Shown piece after piece: positions 14,988-21,263 of a stretch of DNA of 21,263 bases; the stretch's first letter is position 1; each line of letters begins with the position of its first letter. The notes under the pieces were generated by a model. It searched no databases. It had not been told where the DNA came from and was given only the letters and a program-made list of their open reading frames with translations. The position numbers were made by a program, and so were the translations under genes. The DNA comes from an uncultured Clostridium sp. (GTDB lineage Bacteria > Bacillota > Clostridia > Lachnospirales > Lachnospiraceae), in contig UPYT01000033.1 of NCBI GenBank assembly GCA_900538475.1, positions 1 to 21,263 of the forward strand, in the 5' to 3' direction.

Positions 14988-16012
14988 ATATCACCGGCAG
15001 CCAGCTTGTACTTCTTGTACTGACGGACGGCGAAGTGGTTGGGCTTCTCGGCTTCCAGTGCATCAAACATCAGGTCTACCGGATTTTTGAACTCCTCGTC
15101 ATCCTCACGGACTTCCATAGCGTTGATGAACTCAATGAGGGTGGAGAAGTTCTGCTCCTCCACCGGAGCCTCATAGTGGATATAGCCAATGAGCGCGCAG
15201 TACAACAAGGTTTCTGCTTTTACCCAGAAATCGTCTCCAGCCTTGCCCTCGCCTTTGGTATTGGCGATCAGCGTTGTGACCAGCTTCAAGATGTCCTTTT
15301 CGCTATGGATATAGGCGAAAGGGTTATAGTGCATTGATTTTCGGAAGTTGATGGTATTTAGAACCTTGATGCGGTACGGCTCATAAATGACCTTGCCGTG
15401 CTTATCCTTCATGGGCTTTCCGTCCTTCCCCAGTTTGGGTGCGCCCCTTTGGAGCATTTTCCCGCACTCCACCAAAATGGTTCCCTTGGGGTCTGTGACC
15501 ACATAAGAACTGTGCATCTGCATCAGGTTGGGCTTCAGCCAGAAGCGGGTCTTACCGGAACCGGAGCCGCCGATCACCAGCACATTTTTGTTTCTGGCGG
15601 TCTTTGGGTCCTTGGGGCGGCTGTTCATGGTCAGGCTTTCGGTTTTTGTGAGAATGACATTGTTCTGGAACACCGGGTCGATGTAGGGAACAATATCCTC
15701 ACGGGTTCCCCAACGGGCAGAGCCATACTCCATACCGTGACGGTACTTCTTGGCGTTTTTACTTTTGAGATACACCGCCAGACGCAGGCCAGCACCGCAG
15801 CACAGCCCCACCAGCAGATCCAACGGGTGCAGGCTGGGCCAGAAACTTTGCAGCGCCCCAGGCAGGACAGCAAACAGGGAAAGGAATTTCTCTGAAGCAT
15901 TTGCCCCCTGAGCCAGTCGCCATGCCTCCCCGAAGTTGGTAGCAAACAGCCCCATCAAGAGATAGGGCAGGTTCAGCAAAACGAGCTTTTTGATGTCAAA
16001 CTGCTTTTTCAT
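14975..16012 (-). CDS. virD4: VirD4-type coupling protein, truncated by insertion
   Basis: 345 residues of a type IV coupling protein, the ATPase that brings the relaxase-DNA complex to the conjugation channel. Membrane segments lie near residues 9-25 and 45-80, then Walker A GGSGSGKT at 148-155 and VVTDPKG in the usual place. Family members run to about 600 residues. Here the familiar sequence stops at YKKYKLAAG, where relatives go on KTAKS, and is replaced by DICSK and a stop inside the palindrome at 14925-14987. The second half of the ATPase core is therefore missing, and the product should not work unless excision restores the gene. ATG 16012 overlaps the PcfB-like stop as ATGA. Confidence 0.92.
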   Translation of the reverse strand: MKKQFDIKKLVLLNLPYLLMGLFATNFGEAWRLAQGANASEKFLSLFAVLPGALQSFWPSLHPLDLLVGLCCGAGLRLAVYLKSKNAKKYRHGMEYGSARWGTREDIVPYIDPVFQNNVILTKTESLTMNSRPKDPKTARNKNVLVIGGSGSGKTRFWLKPNLMQMHSSYVVTDPKGTILVECGKMLQRGAPKLGKDGKPMKDKHGKVIYEPYRIKVLNTINFRKSMHYNPFAYIHSEKDILKLVTTLIANTKGEGKAGDDFWVKAETLLYCALIGYIHYEAPVEEQNFSTLIEFINAMEVREDDEEFKNPVDLMFDALEAEKPNHFAVRQYKKYKLAAGDICSK

Positions 16013-16509
16013 CGTTCCAGCTCCTTTCGCTTGGTGCGGTCCACCACGGCATTTTTGACCATCTCTTTGAACTGACTGAGTTTTGCCAGCACAGACGGGC
16101 GTTCCGTTTTCTCGGCCTTCTTGACCTTTTTGCTGGTGTACTCGGTAAATGCAGCGGTCAGTGCGTCGGCGTCACGGCCTTTGAAAAAGATCAGATACTT
16201 GGGCGGGGAGCTGCTGCGGTCTTTCTTTACCGCATAGTCCACACCATATTTTCGGGCGATCTTCTCAAATTCCTTGATGGAGGGGTCTGTGATCTCAATA
16301 TTGGAGATCCCCTGATTCTGACCAATGAGCTGCTTGACGGTCTGTTTGCCGTGGGGTGTCACAGGAGCGTCACGGCTTCTCTGTTTTTGCAGCTTCTTCT
16401 CCTTGCAGTGGGCCATGTACTTACTGATGGCAGCTTTGAGCAGCCTGCCGGTAAACTTTGTTCCGCTGACAACCAGCGTTAAAGTCCTGTTTTCCACTTC
16501 TTCCTGCAT
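16009..16509 (-). CDS. pcfB: PcfB-like (DUF3801-type) conjugation protein
   Basis: 166 residues, always found just before the coupling protein in Tn1549-like elements and thought to be an accessory of the relaxosome or coupling protein. It begins MQEEVENRTLTLVVSGTKF, has a central part ISNIEITDPSIKEFEKIARK and YGVDYAVKKD, and ends in a Lys/Arg-rich helix. I chose ATG 16509 because AAGGAGG is eight bases upstream. The longer frame from 16551 adds a Cys-rich leader without a ribosome site. It overlaps virD4 by four bases. Confidence 0.85.
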   Translation of the reverse strand: MQEEVENRTLTLVVSGTKFTGRLLKAAISKYMAHCKEKKLQKQRSRDAPVTPHGKQTVKQLIGQNQGISNIEITDPSIKEFEKIARKYGVDYAVKKDRSSSPPKYLIFFKGRDADALTAAFTEYTSKKVKKAEKTERPSVLAKLSQFKEMVKNAVVDRTKRKELER

Positions 16510-16595
16510 TTTCATCTCCTCCTTTCCACAAAATGTGCAGGGGTGGTGCATTTCTTTCTAAGGCGGAACCACCAGCCGCCGGAGAAAATATTTCT

Positions 16596-17015
16596 TCATC
16601 GCTCCATCCCGCGGTTCTTTTTCTTTACCGGCTTTTTATCCGGCAGATTCCACTCTTTCCGAAACTCTGCCACGCCTTTAGGGTCAAATGCCTTCAACTT
16701 TTCCAGATCAAAGGCAACAGCAGAATATTTTCCATAACCGGACTGCACCTGATAGGGAAGCACCTTCCCCAATTTGTTCTCTTTGATGAATCTCAGCAGG
16801 TCCTTGCTGATGTCACCGGAAATAAACGCCTCTCCGGGGTCCAGGGAATACCCCGGAAGGTTCACCGTCATATCTGCAAACGGTTCCGCCCCATCTTCTG
16901 TATGGGTAATCATGCCGATATAAAGCCGCTGATTATTCGCATACATCCCAAGTTGCAGCGATATGGTTTCTTCCCCATATTCCCACTTGAAGGGTACTTT
17001 CTTTTCCTCATTCAT
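16596..17015 (-). CDS. DUF4313-type element protein
   Basis: 139 residues beginning MNEEKKVPFKWEYGEETISL and including YANNQRLYIGMI, NLPGYSLDPGEAFI and LPYQVQSGYGKYSAVAF. The sequence matches my memory of DUF4313 proteins carried by Tn1549/CTn-type elements; no activity is known. It is soluble, without signal or membrane part, and ends in a basic tail. AGGAGG lies nine bases before ATG 17015. It lies in the run of closely spaced minus-strand genes leading to pcfB and virD4, 86 bases before pcfB. Confidence 0.8.
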   Translation of the reverse strand: MNEEKKVPFKWEYGEETISLQLGMYANNQRLYIGMITHTEDGAEPFADMTVNLPGYSLDPGEAFISGDISKDLLRFIKENKLGKVLPYQVQSGYGKYSAVAFDLEKLKAFDPKGVAEFRKEWNLPDKKPVKKKNRGMER

Positions 17016-17027
17016 ATCGGATTCCTC

Positions 17028-17339
17028 CTATCGTATCTGTTCTTTGTGGTCATAAAACAAATCTCCATTTCTGACCTTTGCATGGCTGAGAATCTTGATC
17101 TGCCCCTTTGCCTGACTGTCCAGAGCTTTTTCATAGCCTATCTCTGACAAAAACAGGCGGGTGCGTTCTCCTTTCCAGCCCACCGGGGAGTCATGGGTCA
17201 GCACATCAAAAATAATCATGTGCCGCGTGTTCTCCGCAAATCGCTGGAGATCCATGTAGTCATGGCCGTGGTAGTTCTGCGCCCTGGCTTTCTGGTGCAT
17301 TTCCTCCATCAGCTGACCGATTGTTTTGCCTTCCTGCAT
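17028..17339 (-). CDS. Small element protein, paralogue of the gene at 19293
   Basis: 103 residues of unknown function. The core (TRHMIIFDVL, RLFLSEIGYEKAL, IKILSHAKV) aligns without gaps over about 62 residues with the product of 19293-19568, about 26 identities counted by eye, so the two arose by duplication or were recruited from one family. The His/Arg-rich N-terminal 30 residues are specific to this copy. I prefer ATG 17339 over GTG 17348, since AAAGGAA touches the GTG. It sits 12 bases before the DUF4313-type gene. Confidence 0.7.
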   Translation of the reverse strand: MQEGKTIGQLMEEMHQKARAQNYHGHDYMDLQRFAENTRHMIIFDVLTHDSPVGWKGERTRLFLSEIGYEKALDSQAKGQIKILSHAKVRNGDLFYDHKEQIR

Positions 17340-17361
17340 AAAACCCACTTCCTTTCTGTTC

Positions 17362-18108
17362 TTATGAGACCAGCAAGATCATCTCCCGCAGCTGGGCAAA
17401 GTAGAGCTTGCCCTGGGGCGTGACCAGCGTGTAGGAACCGGTATGACCGTGGTTGCAGTAGTCTTTAACGCAAAACAGCCCTGCATTTTTCACATTGGCA
17501 TAAGGCAGCACATTGCCGGATGCCGTGCGGTACACAAACCGCCGTTCTATCAGAAACCGGACAAACCGGCGCTCCGGGACATCCAACTCTTTGGCGGTAG
17601 TCCTGAGATTGGTGCTGTGCTTTAAGTCGATGAACAGGTCATAGAAAGCGGCTTTGCCCTCCAGCTGTGCATTTTCCTTACGCAGAGAAATATTCGCTTC
17701 ACGCTCAGCCAACAGGTCTGAGCAGAGCTTCATCAGAGCTTCCGGGGAAGTGGCAATCTCCCACAGCTTCTCTTTTGTGAGATAAGCCCCGTGCTTACGA
17801 ATGGTAGGCAGGACCTCATCGAATACCCACCGTTCAAACTGCTCTGCCGATGGCAATTTGCTGTGAACAATCAGGCGGTACAAATCGCCTTCTGGGATAA
17901 AAGTCATACTGATTTTGCGGTCAGGGCTTTGTGGGTGAGGTGCGTCGCGTTTCACGACATACCTACAATGGCGGATAATTGCATCGCGGGGATTGCTGTA
18001 CCCCAGCGCAGCGGCCACATCCGTTCCGCAGAACAGGTATTTGCCGTTTTCCTCAATGACACGGATACTGCCAAACTCCGGGTTTTTGAAAATTTCCATC
18101 TGGTTCAT
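17362..18108 (-). CDS. Phage-type antirepressor (Bro-N plus KilAC)
   Basis: 248 residues. The N-terminal Bro-N domain (about 1-110) shows EFGSIRVIEENGKYLFCGTD, VAAALGYSNPRDAI and FERWVFDEVLPTIRKHGAY. A coiled segment (about 115-150) leads into a KilAC-like domain (about 155-245) with TTAKELDVPERRFVRFLIER. Prophages use such proteins to inactivate or compete with repressors. Inside a conjugative element it may act as a regulator. AAAGGAGG is seven bases before ATG 18108. It is directly downstream of the replication gene, with a 34-base gap. Confidence 0.9.
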   Translation of the reverse strand: MNQMEIFKNPEFGSIRVIEENGKYLFCGTDVAAALGYSNPRDAIIRHCRYVVKRDAPHPQSPDRKISMTFIPEGDLYRLIVHSKLPSAEQFERWVFDEVLPTIRKHGAYLTKEKLWEIATSPEALMKLCSDLLAEREANISLRKENAQLEGKAAFYDLFIDLKHSTNLRTTAKELDVPERRFVRFLIERRFVYRTASGNVLPYANVKNAGLFCVKDYCNHGHTGSYTLVTPQGKLYFAQLREMILLVS

Positions 18109-18142
18109 GTCGTGCCTCCTTTGGCATGATAAAAGGCAGCCT

Positions 18143-19012
18143 TTACCAGCCGCCTGCGTGCATATCGTGGTTGACCAATGAAGTGAAGTGATTGTTCATG
18201 GTGGTAGGCGCATTGAACAGCACCGCAAGCAGGTACTGCTTCATGTTGCGTACCTGGGTGGTGTTCTTTTGCAGACAGTCCATGACAAACTCGATGTGGG
18301 AGCTGTCCAGTTTCAAAAAACGGGAACGCACGATCTCGTGAGGGAAGTCTGCCCCAGAGATCCGGGTGGTCTTTCGTTTGGCACAGACCGTTTCTACCAA
18401 CAGCTCTACGATCTCATTTAGGTCATCCCGGTAGAGCGGATAACGCCGCTTCAGACAGTCATACTCGATATTCTCCAAAATCAACTCCCGATAATTTTCT
18501 ATCTCTGTGACAGACATCGCATCCCTTCCTTTCCGTTCCGGCGGTCTTGCCGCCGCTGTTTCCCGGAAGGGAATGGAATCGGTACTTGATCCATAAGTAA
18601 TTGTTTTTTCTGTATTTGATTTCTCTATATTTAATTCTGCGGGCTTTTCCGTATCCGGTTTTACCATATCCGGGTTTTCCGTATCTGGTGAAGCCGTATC
18701 CGGCTGGGACATATCTGGCTGGGGCTGTTCATAGATGACATACTCGGTATCTGTGATCCGCCCACTTTTATCGCGTCTCTGATGGCGCACGATATATCCG
18801 GCTCCTTCCAGTTCACGCAGGGCAGCACCGATGGCATCCACGCCCTCCTTACAGATCTTTGCAAGGCCACGGGTGGTGTAATTCCAGTCCTCTGGCAAAG
18901 ACAGCATCATGGAAAGCAGCCCCTTAGCTTTTAACGACAGGTTTGCATTTCGTAAATGATGATTGCTCATCACGGTATAATCACGGGTCCGTTCAATGCG
19001 AAAAACGGCCAT
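18143..19012 (-). CDS. RepA-like replication initiator with DUF6017-type C-terminus
   Basis: 289 residues. The N-terminal winged-helix replication initiator region (about 1-110) begins MAVFRIERTRDYTVMSNHHL and has LSLKAKGLLSMMLSLPEDWN and RGLAKICKEGVDAI. A Pro/Asp/Thr linker of five-residue repeats (about 95-130) and a C-terminal domain (about 175-289, DUF6017-type) follow. Related genes sit beside parA/parB in Tn1549-like elements and probably support replication of the excised circle. I chose ATG 19012 with GGAAGGAG nine bases upstream; the in-frame start at 19105 would cross a terminator and has no ribosome site. Confidence 0.85.
   Translation of the reverse strand: MAVFRIERTRDYTVMSNHHLRNANLSLKAKGLLSMMLSLPEDWNYTTRGLAKICKEGVDAIGAALRELEGAGYIVRHQRRDKSGRITDTEYVIYEQPQPDMSQPDTASPDTENPDMVKPDTEKPAELNIEKSNTEKTITYGSSTDSIPFRETAAARPPERKGRDAMSVTEIENYRELILENIEYDCLKRRYPLYRDDLNEIVELLVETVCAKRKTTRISGADFPHEIVRSRFLKLDSSHIEFVMDCLQKNTTQVRNMKQYLLAVLFNAPTTMNNHFTSLVNHDMHAGGW
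18639..18727 (-). repeat. 15-bp tandem repeats coding a PDxxx linker
   Basis: Within the replication gene, six imperfect 15-base units code for QPDMS, QPDTA, SPDTE, NPDMV, KPDTE and KPAEL. On the plus strand the units read like TATCCGGTTTTACCA and TATCTGGCTGGGACA. Such in-frame repeats can gain or lose units by slippage without breaking the gene. Confidence 0.7.
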
Positions 19013-19040
19013 CGACCTCACTCCTTCCGAATTTTGGGTA

Positions 19041-19077
19041 CAAAAAAACCGCAATCCTAATTTCAAAGAATTGCGGT
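19041..19077 (-). terminator. Rho-independent terminator just before the replication gene
   Basis: On the minus strand, ACCGCAAT (19077-19070) pairs with ATTGCGGT (19055-19048) around a 14-base loop and is followed at once by TTTTTTTG. It begins three bases past the stop at 19080 and ends about 28 bases before the replication gene's ATG, leaving little space for a separate promoter. It may work as an attenuator. Confidence 0.8.
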
Positions 19078-19079
19078 GT

Positions 19080-19271
19080 TCAACGCTTTTCAAATCTTCT
19101 TGCATAGAACCAAAACAGCGGCTTTTGGGGACGCGCCTCTGTAAATGGCTCCTCCTGGGCGAAAGGAAGTGTTTGCATCACGCGGTCAATATCCGTTGAA
19201 TCCATGTCATGCTGAGATCTGCAATCTTCCCGGATTGCTTCTTGAATTTCCTTTACCGTACACATAGTCAT
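19080..19271 (-). CDS. Small 63-residue protein of unknown function
   Basis: Begins MTMCTVKEIQEAIREDCRSQ and ends in an aromatic and basic stretch (KPLFWFYARRFEKR). AAGGAAAGGA precedes two possible ATGs, 19271 and 19265; the second has the better spacing. It has no signal or membrane segment. It lies 21 bases after the paralogue gene in the parA-parB transcript and is followed directly by a terminator, so it appears to close that unit. I do not recognise its family. Confidence 0.6.
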   Translation of the reverse strand: MTMCTVKEIQEAIREDCRSQHDMDSTDIDRVMQTLPFAQEEPFTEARPQKPLFWFYARRFEKR

Positions 19272-19292
19272 TCCTTTCCTTTCGTTGTATGT

Positions 19293-19568
19293 TTATGAGC
19301 GACGGCGTTTTCCCGGTTTGAAATCGAGGATATGTCCCTCAATCACACGAGCGTAACGCTTGATCTTGATCTCCCGGCGCTGCTGGCTTTGCAGGGCGGA
19401 CTGATACCCGTCCTCAGTCAAAAACAGCCGCATTTCATCTCCGGGACTGCCGTAATCGGTGCTGGAACGCAGGACGGAAAACTCGATCATCCAGCGGGTG
19501 CTATCCCAAAACCTCTCTACGGCGAGAATATTGTGTCCTTTCAGCTCACGGGCTGAAATATCCCTCAT
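19293..19568 (-). CDS. Small element protein, paralogue of the gene at 17028
   Basis: 91 residues of unknown function, with the shared core TRWMIEFSVL, RLFLTEDGYQSAL and IKIKRYARV and a basic tail (PGKRRRS). Its first 20 residues (MRDISARELKGHNILAVERF) differ from the paralogue. AAAGGAG lies six bases before ATG 19568, 12 bases after parB. Being next to the partition genes while its relative sits near the transfer genes suggests two specialised copies. Confidence 0.75.
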   Translation of the reverse strand: MRDISARELKGHNILAVERFWDSTRWMIEFSVLRSSTDYGSPGDEMRLFLTEDGYQSALQSQQRREIKIKRYARVIEGHILDFKPGKRRRS

Positions 19569-19580
19569 AGGCAGCTCCTT

Positions 19581-20516
19581 TCATCGTTCCTGGTCTCTCT
19601 GACGCTTTTTCTGCCATGCCTCCAGCAGCTTGATGATGGTTTCCTGCATCCGCTGGGGAGTATAGCTTTTAGGGAAATACTTCCGCAAAGTGTCAGAGGT
19701 AAATGTCACTCGGTCCAGATCACTTTTCTTTTCCTCACCCATGATGACACGCATCATATCGAGGGTCAGATGCCCCTCCTGACTGTATTTCTTGAGCCGC
19801 TGGGCTTGGGAAAGGGAAGGGGTAGCCTGTTCGCTGTCCATCGCGTCCAGCAGGTCTACCTGTTCTTCCTTTTTGAGAAAGGACAGCTCATAGGCAGGGT
19901 TCAGGGCAATCTTCTTTTCATCCACCATATCCATCAATTCAGGAATCAGCTCTGTCAGACGGATATAGCGAAAAATCTGGTTTTTACTCTGACCTACTTG
20001 CTCTGCCAAAACCTCGCTGGACTTCTTCCCAAAATCGTTCCCAACTTGGGAACAATTTTCTTTACTCGGTCTGCCAGCCTGTCTTTTCATGGCGTCCAGC
20101 TTCATTTTATAAGCAAATGCCCTTTCACTTGGGAGCAAGCTTTCTCGCTGCAAGTTGCTGTCAACCATAATGATCGTGGCGGCATCATCATCCAAATCCC
20201 GAACAATGACCGGCATGGTCTCCTTGTCTGCCAGTTCACTGGCTCTGTGCCGCCTGTGTCCGGCTACCAGCTCATAGCCGCCCTCCGGGTCTGGTCGGGC
20301 AATGGCCGGAACCAGAACGCCATACTGTTTGATACTGTCAGCGGTCTCCATCATGGCTTCGTCATCCTTGACTTTGAATGGGTGGTTCTTAAACGGATGC
20401 AGTTCAGACAACGGAATTTCCTGAATCTTTTCCAGCTTTGCATCCTGGCGGCCTTCTTCGGTGGAGAACAAATCATCTACCGAGGCCAGCTCTATTTTTT
20501 TCGCGCTGCTTTTCAA
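19581..20516 (-). CDS. parB: ParB/Spo0J-family partition protein
   Basis: 311 residues; should bind centromere-like sites and work with the ParA ATPase to keep the element in daughter cells. The ParB/Srx-type N-terminal domain (about 30-130) has IPLSELHPFKNHPF, ELVAGHRRHRASELA (the arginine-rich box) and MVDSNLQRESLLPSERAFAY. A helix-turn-helix region follows at about 160-200 (VLAEQVGQSKNQIFRYIRL). The C-terminus is basic (WQKKRQRDQER). The start is TTG 20516, with AAGGAGG nine bases upstream, 44 bases inside parA, so the two are translationally coupled. No parS-like site stands out in the window. Confidence 0.92.
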   Translation of the reverse strand: MKSSAKKIELASVDDLFSTEEGRQDAKLEKIQEIPLSELHPFKNHPFKVKDDEAMMETADSIKQYGVLVPAIARPDPEGGYELVAGHRRHRASELADKETMPVIVRDLDDDAATIIMVDSNLQRESLLPSERAFAYKMKLDAMKRQAGRPSKENCSQVGNDFGKKSSEVLAEQVGQSKNQIFRYIRLTELIPELMDMVDEKKIALNPAYELSFLKKEEQVDLLDAMDSEQATPSLSQAQRLKKYSQEGHLTLDMMRVIMGEEKKSDLDRVTFTSDTLRKYFPKSYTPQRMQETIIKLLEAWQKKRQRDQER

Positions 20517-21263
20517 GTTTCAACACCTCCTTCGTCAGATTTTTGTAGCCCTCAGCCACCTTGCCGCCGGGATCATGGGCAAAAATGCTTTTTCCCTCGG
20601 CGCTGATTTCCTTTGCCCGGACAGAATGGGGGATCTCTGTGCCGAATACTTTGATCTTGCTGCCATAGGTCTCCCGCAGGAGCGCGGAGATCTCTTTGGC
20701 AAAGTTGGTTCGGCTGTCCACCATCGTCAGCAGGATACCGTCTATCTGGAGCTTGGGGTTGATCTGCCGCTTTACCTTGTTCACCGTGGAGAGCAGTTGT
20801 TCCAGCCCTTTGGCGGGCAGATACTCTGCCTGAACGGGAATGATGATCCTGTTCGCAGCGGCCAGCGCATTGACTGTGAGCATCCCCAGGGAGGGCTGGC
20901 AGTCGATGAGGATATGGGAGTATTGCCCCTTCAGCGTGTCCAGATATTGCCGCAAGATAGTCTCACGGCTCATGGCATTTACCAGGGATACTTCCATACC
21001 GGATAACTGGATGTCCGCAGGCATCAGGTCTACGCCCTCAGGGTGGTGCAGGATACCCTCGCCGGGACGGAGCGGCTCATCCATCAGGATACGACCCATA
21101 GCGTCCGACAGCGTAAAGGGCAGCTTGTCCGGCTGGGGATTGCCCAAGCTGATCGTCAGGCTTCCTTGCGGGTCTCCGTCGATCAGCAGGACTTTCTTTC
21201 CGGCCTGCGCCAAACCGATTCCAAGATTGGCACAGGTGGTGGTTTTGCCAACGCCGCCCTTCT
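20473..21263 (-). CDS. parA: ParA/Soj-family partition ATPase, 5' end outside the window
   Basis: 263 codons visible, running to the right edge. The first visible residues are KGGVGKTTTCANLG, the deviant Walker A of ParA ATPases; only a short start should be missing. Next come VLLIDGDPQGSLT (Walker A'), ILIDCQPSLGMLTVNALAAA (Walker B region) and IIPVQAEYLPAKGL. An internal TTG at 21213 could be mistaken for the start but would lose the P-loop. ATP-driven patterning on the nucleoid with ParB is the known role. It is the first visible gene of the maintenance unit. Confidence 0.95.
   Translation of the reverse strand, partial: KGGVGKTTTCANLGIGLAQAGKKVLLIDGDPQGSLTISLGNPQPDKLPFTLSDAMGRILMDEPLRPGEGILHHPEGVDLMPADIQLSGMEVSLVNAMSRETILRQYLDTLKGQYSHILIDCQPSLGMLTVNALAAANRIIIPVQAEYLPAKGLEQLLSTVNKVKRQINPKLQIDGILLTMVDSRTNFAKEISALLRETYGSKIKVFGTEIPHSVRAKEISAEGKSIFAHDPGGKVAEGYKNLTKEVLKLEKQREKNRAGLGR

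Noticed and set aside
16533..17147. 204-codon plus-strand open frame
   Set aside because: It is antisense to the DUF4313-type gene and its neighbours. The product looks like a shadow translation.
19770..20606. 278-codon plus-strand open frame
   Set aside because: It lies antisense across parB and the end of parA, which have clear motifs. It has no ribosome site and its product shows no domain.
1..21263. CRISPR array, tRNA or rRNA genes
   Set aside because: No regularly spaced repeats of suitable size and no cloverleaf or rRNA-like segments were seen. Short repeats found are accounted for above.

Overview
The window looks like DNA from a gut-type Firmicute of class Clostridia (Lachnospiraceae/Oscillospiraceae-like). 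The indicators are strong AGGAGG ribosome sites, TTG/GTG starts, a Tn1549-like conjugation backbone, a Tn4451-type large serine recombinase with TnpV, and Gram-positive-style two-component and lipoprotein genes. No taxonomic marker is present, so this is inference.

Right part (about 14.99-21.26 kb, all on the minus strand, visibly richer in G+C): the maintenance and start-of-transfer region of an integrative conjugative element. In transcription order it carries parA (5' end outside the window), parB, two small genes, a replication initiator-like protein, a phage-type antirepressor, a second copy of one of the small genes, a DUF4313-type protein, a PcfB-like protein, and a VirD4-type coupling protein. 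The coupling protein is broken off after its Walker A region.

Middle part (about 11.4-14.99 kb): the cause of the break. A TnpX/TndX-type serine recombinase, TnpV, a 99-residue unknown and an XRE regulator lie beside the broken virD4. A 63-bp imperfect palindrome sits between the recombinase start and the virD4 junction. The rest of virD4 is not in the window, so either the inserted element runs beyond the left edge or the locus has been rearranged. A decayed IS5-family transposase remnant marks the left side of this block.

Left part (about 0.14-11.35 kb, A+T-richer): a self-contained cargo cluster. A response regulator and sensor kinase read leftward. A nine-gene operon reads rightward: membrane-anchored C39-like cysteine peptidase, lipoprotein, two FtsX-type permeases, a MacB/LolD-type ATPase, a 62-residue protein, a second ABC ATPase, an ABC-2 permease fused to an M1-type zinc peptidase domain, and a small second permease. 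The divergent promoter region holds four CTCTAAAA-like half-sites arranged as two 11-bp-spaced direct repeats facing each other, with extended -10 elements at mirror-image positions. The kinase/regulator pair therefore probably controls both itself and the operon. The likely job is handling of extracellular peptides or membrane stress (sensing, cleaving, exporting or resisting). The combination of two different peptidases with two ABC systems on a nested mobile element is the most interesting part of the window. Past the kinase gene lie a decayed response-regulator start fused to a lipoprotein-like tail, and a terminator.
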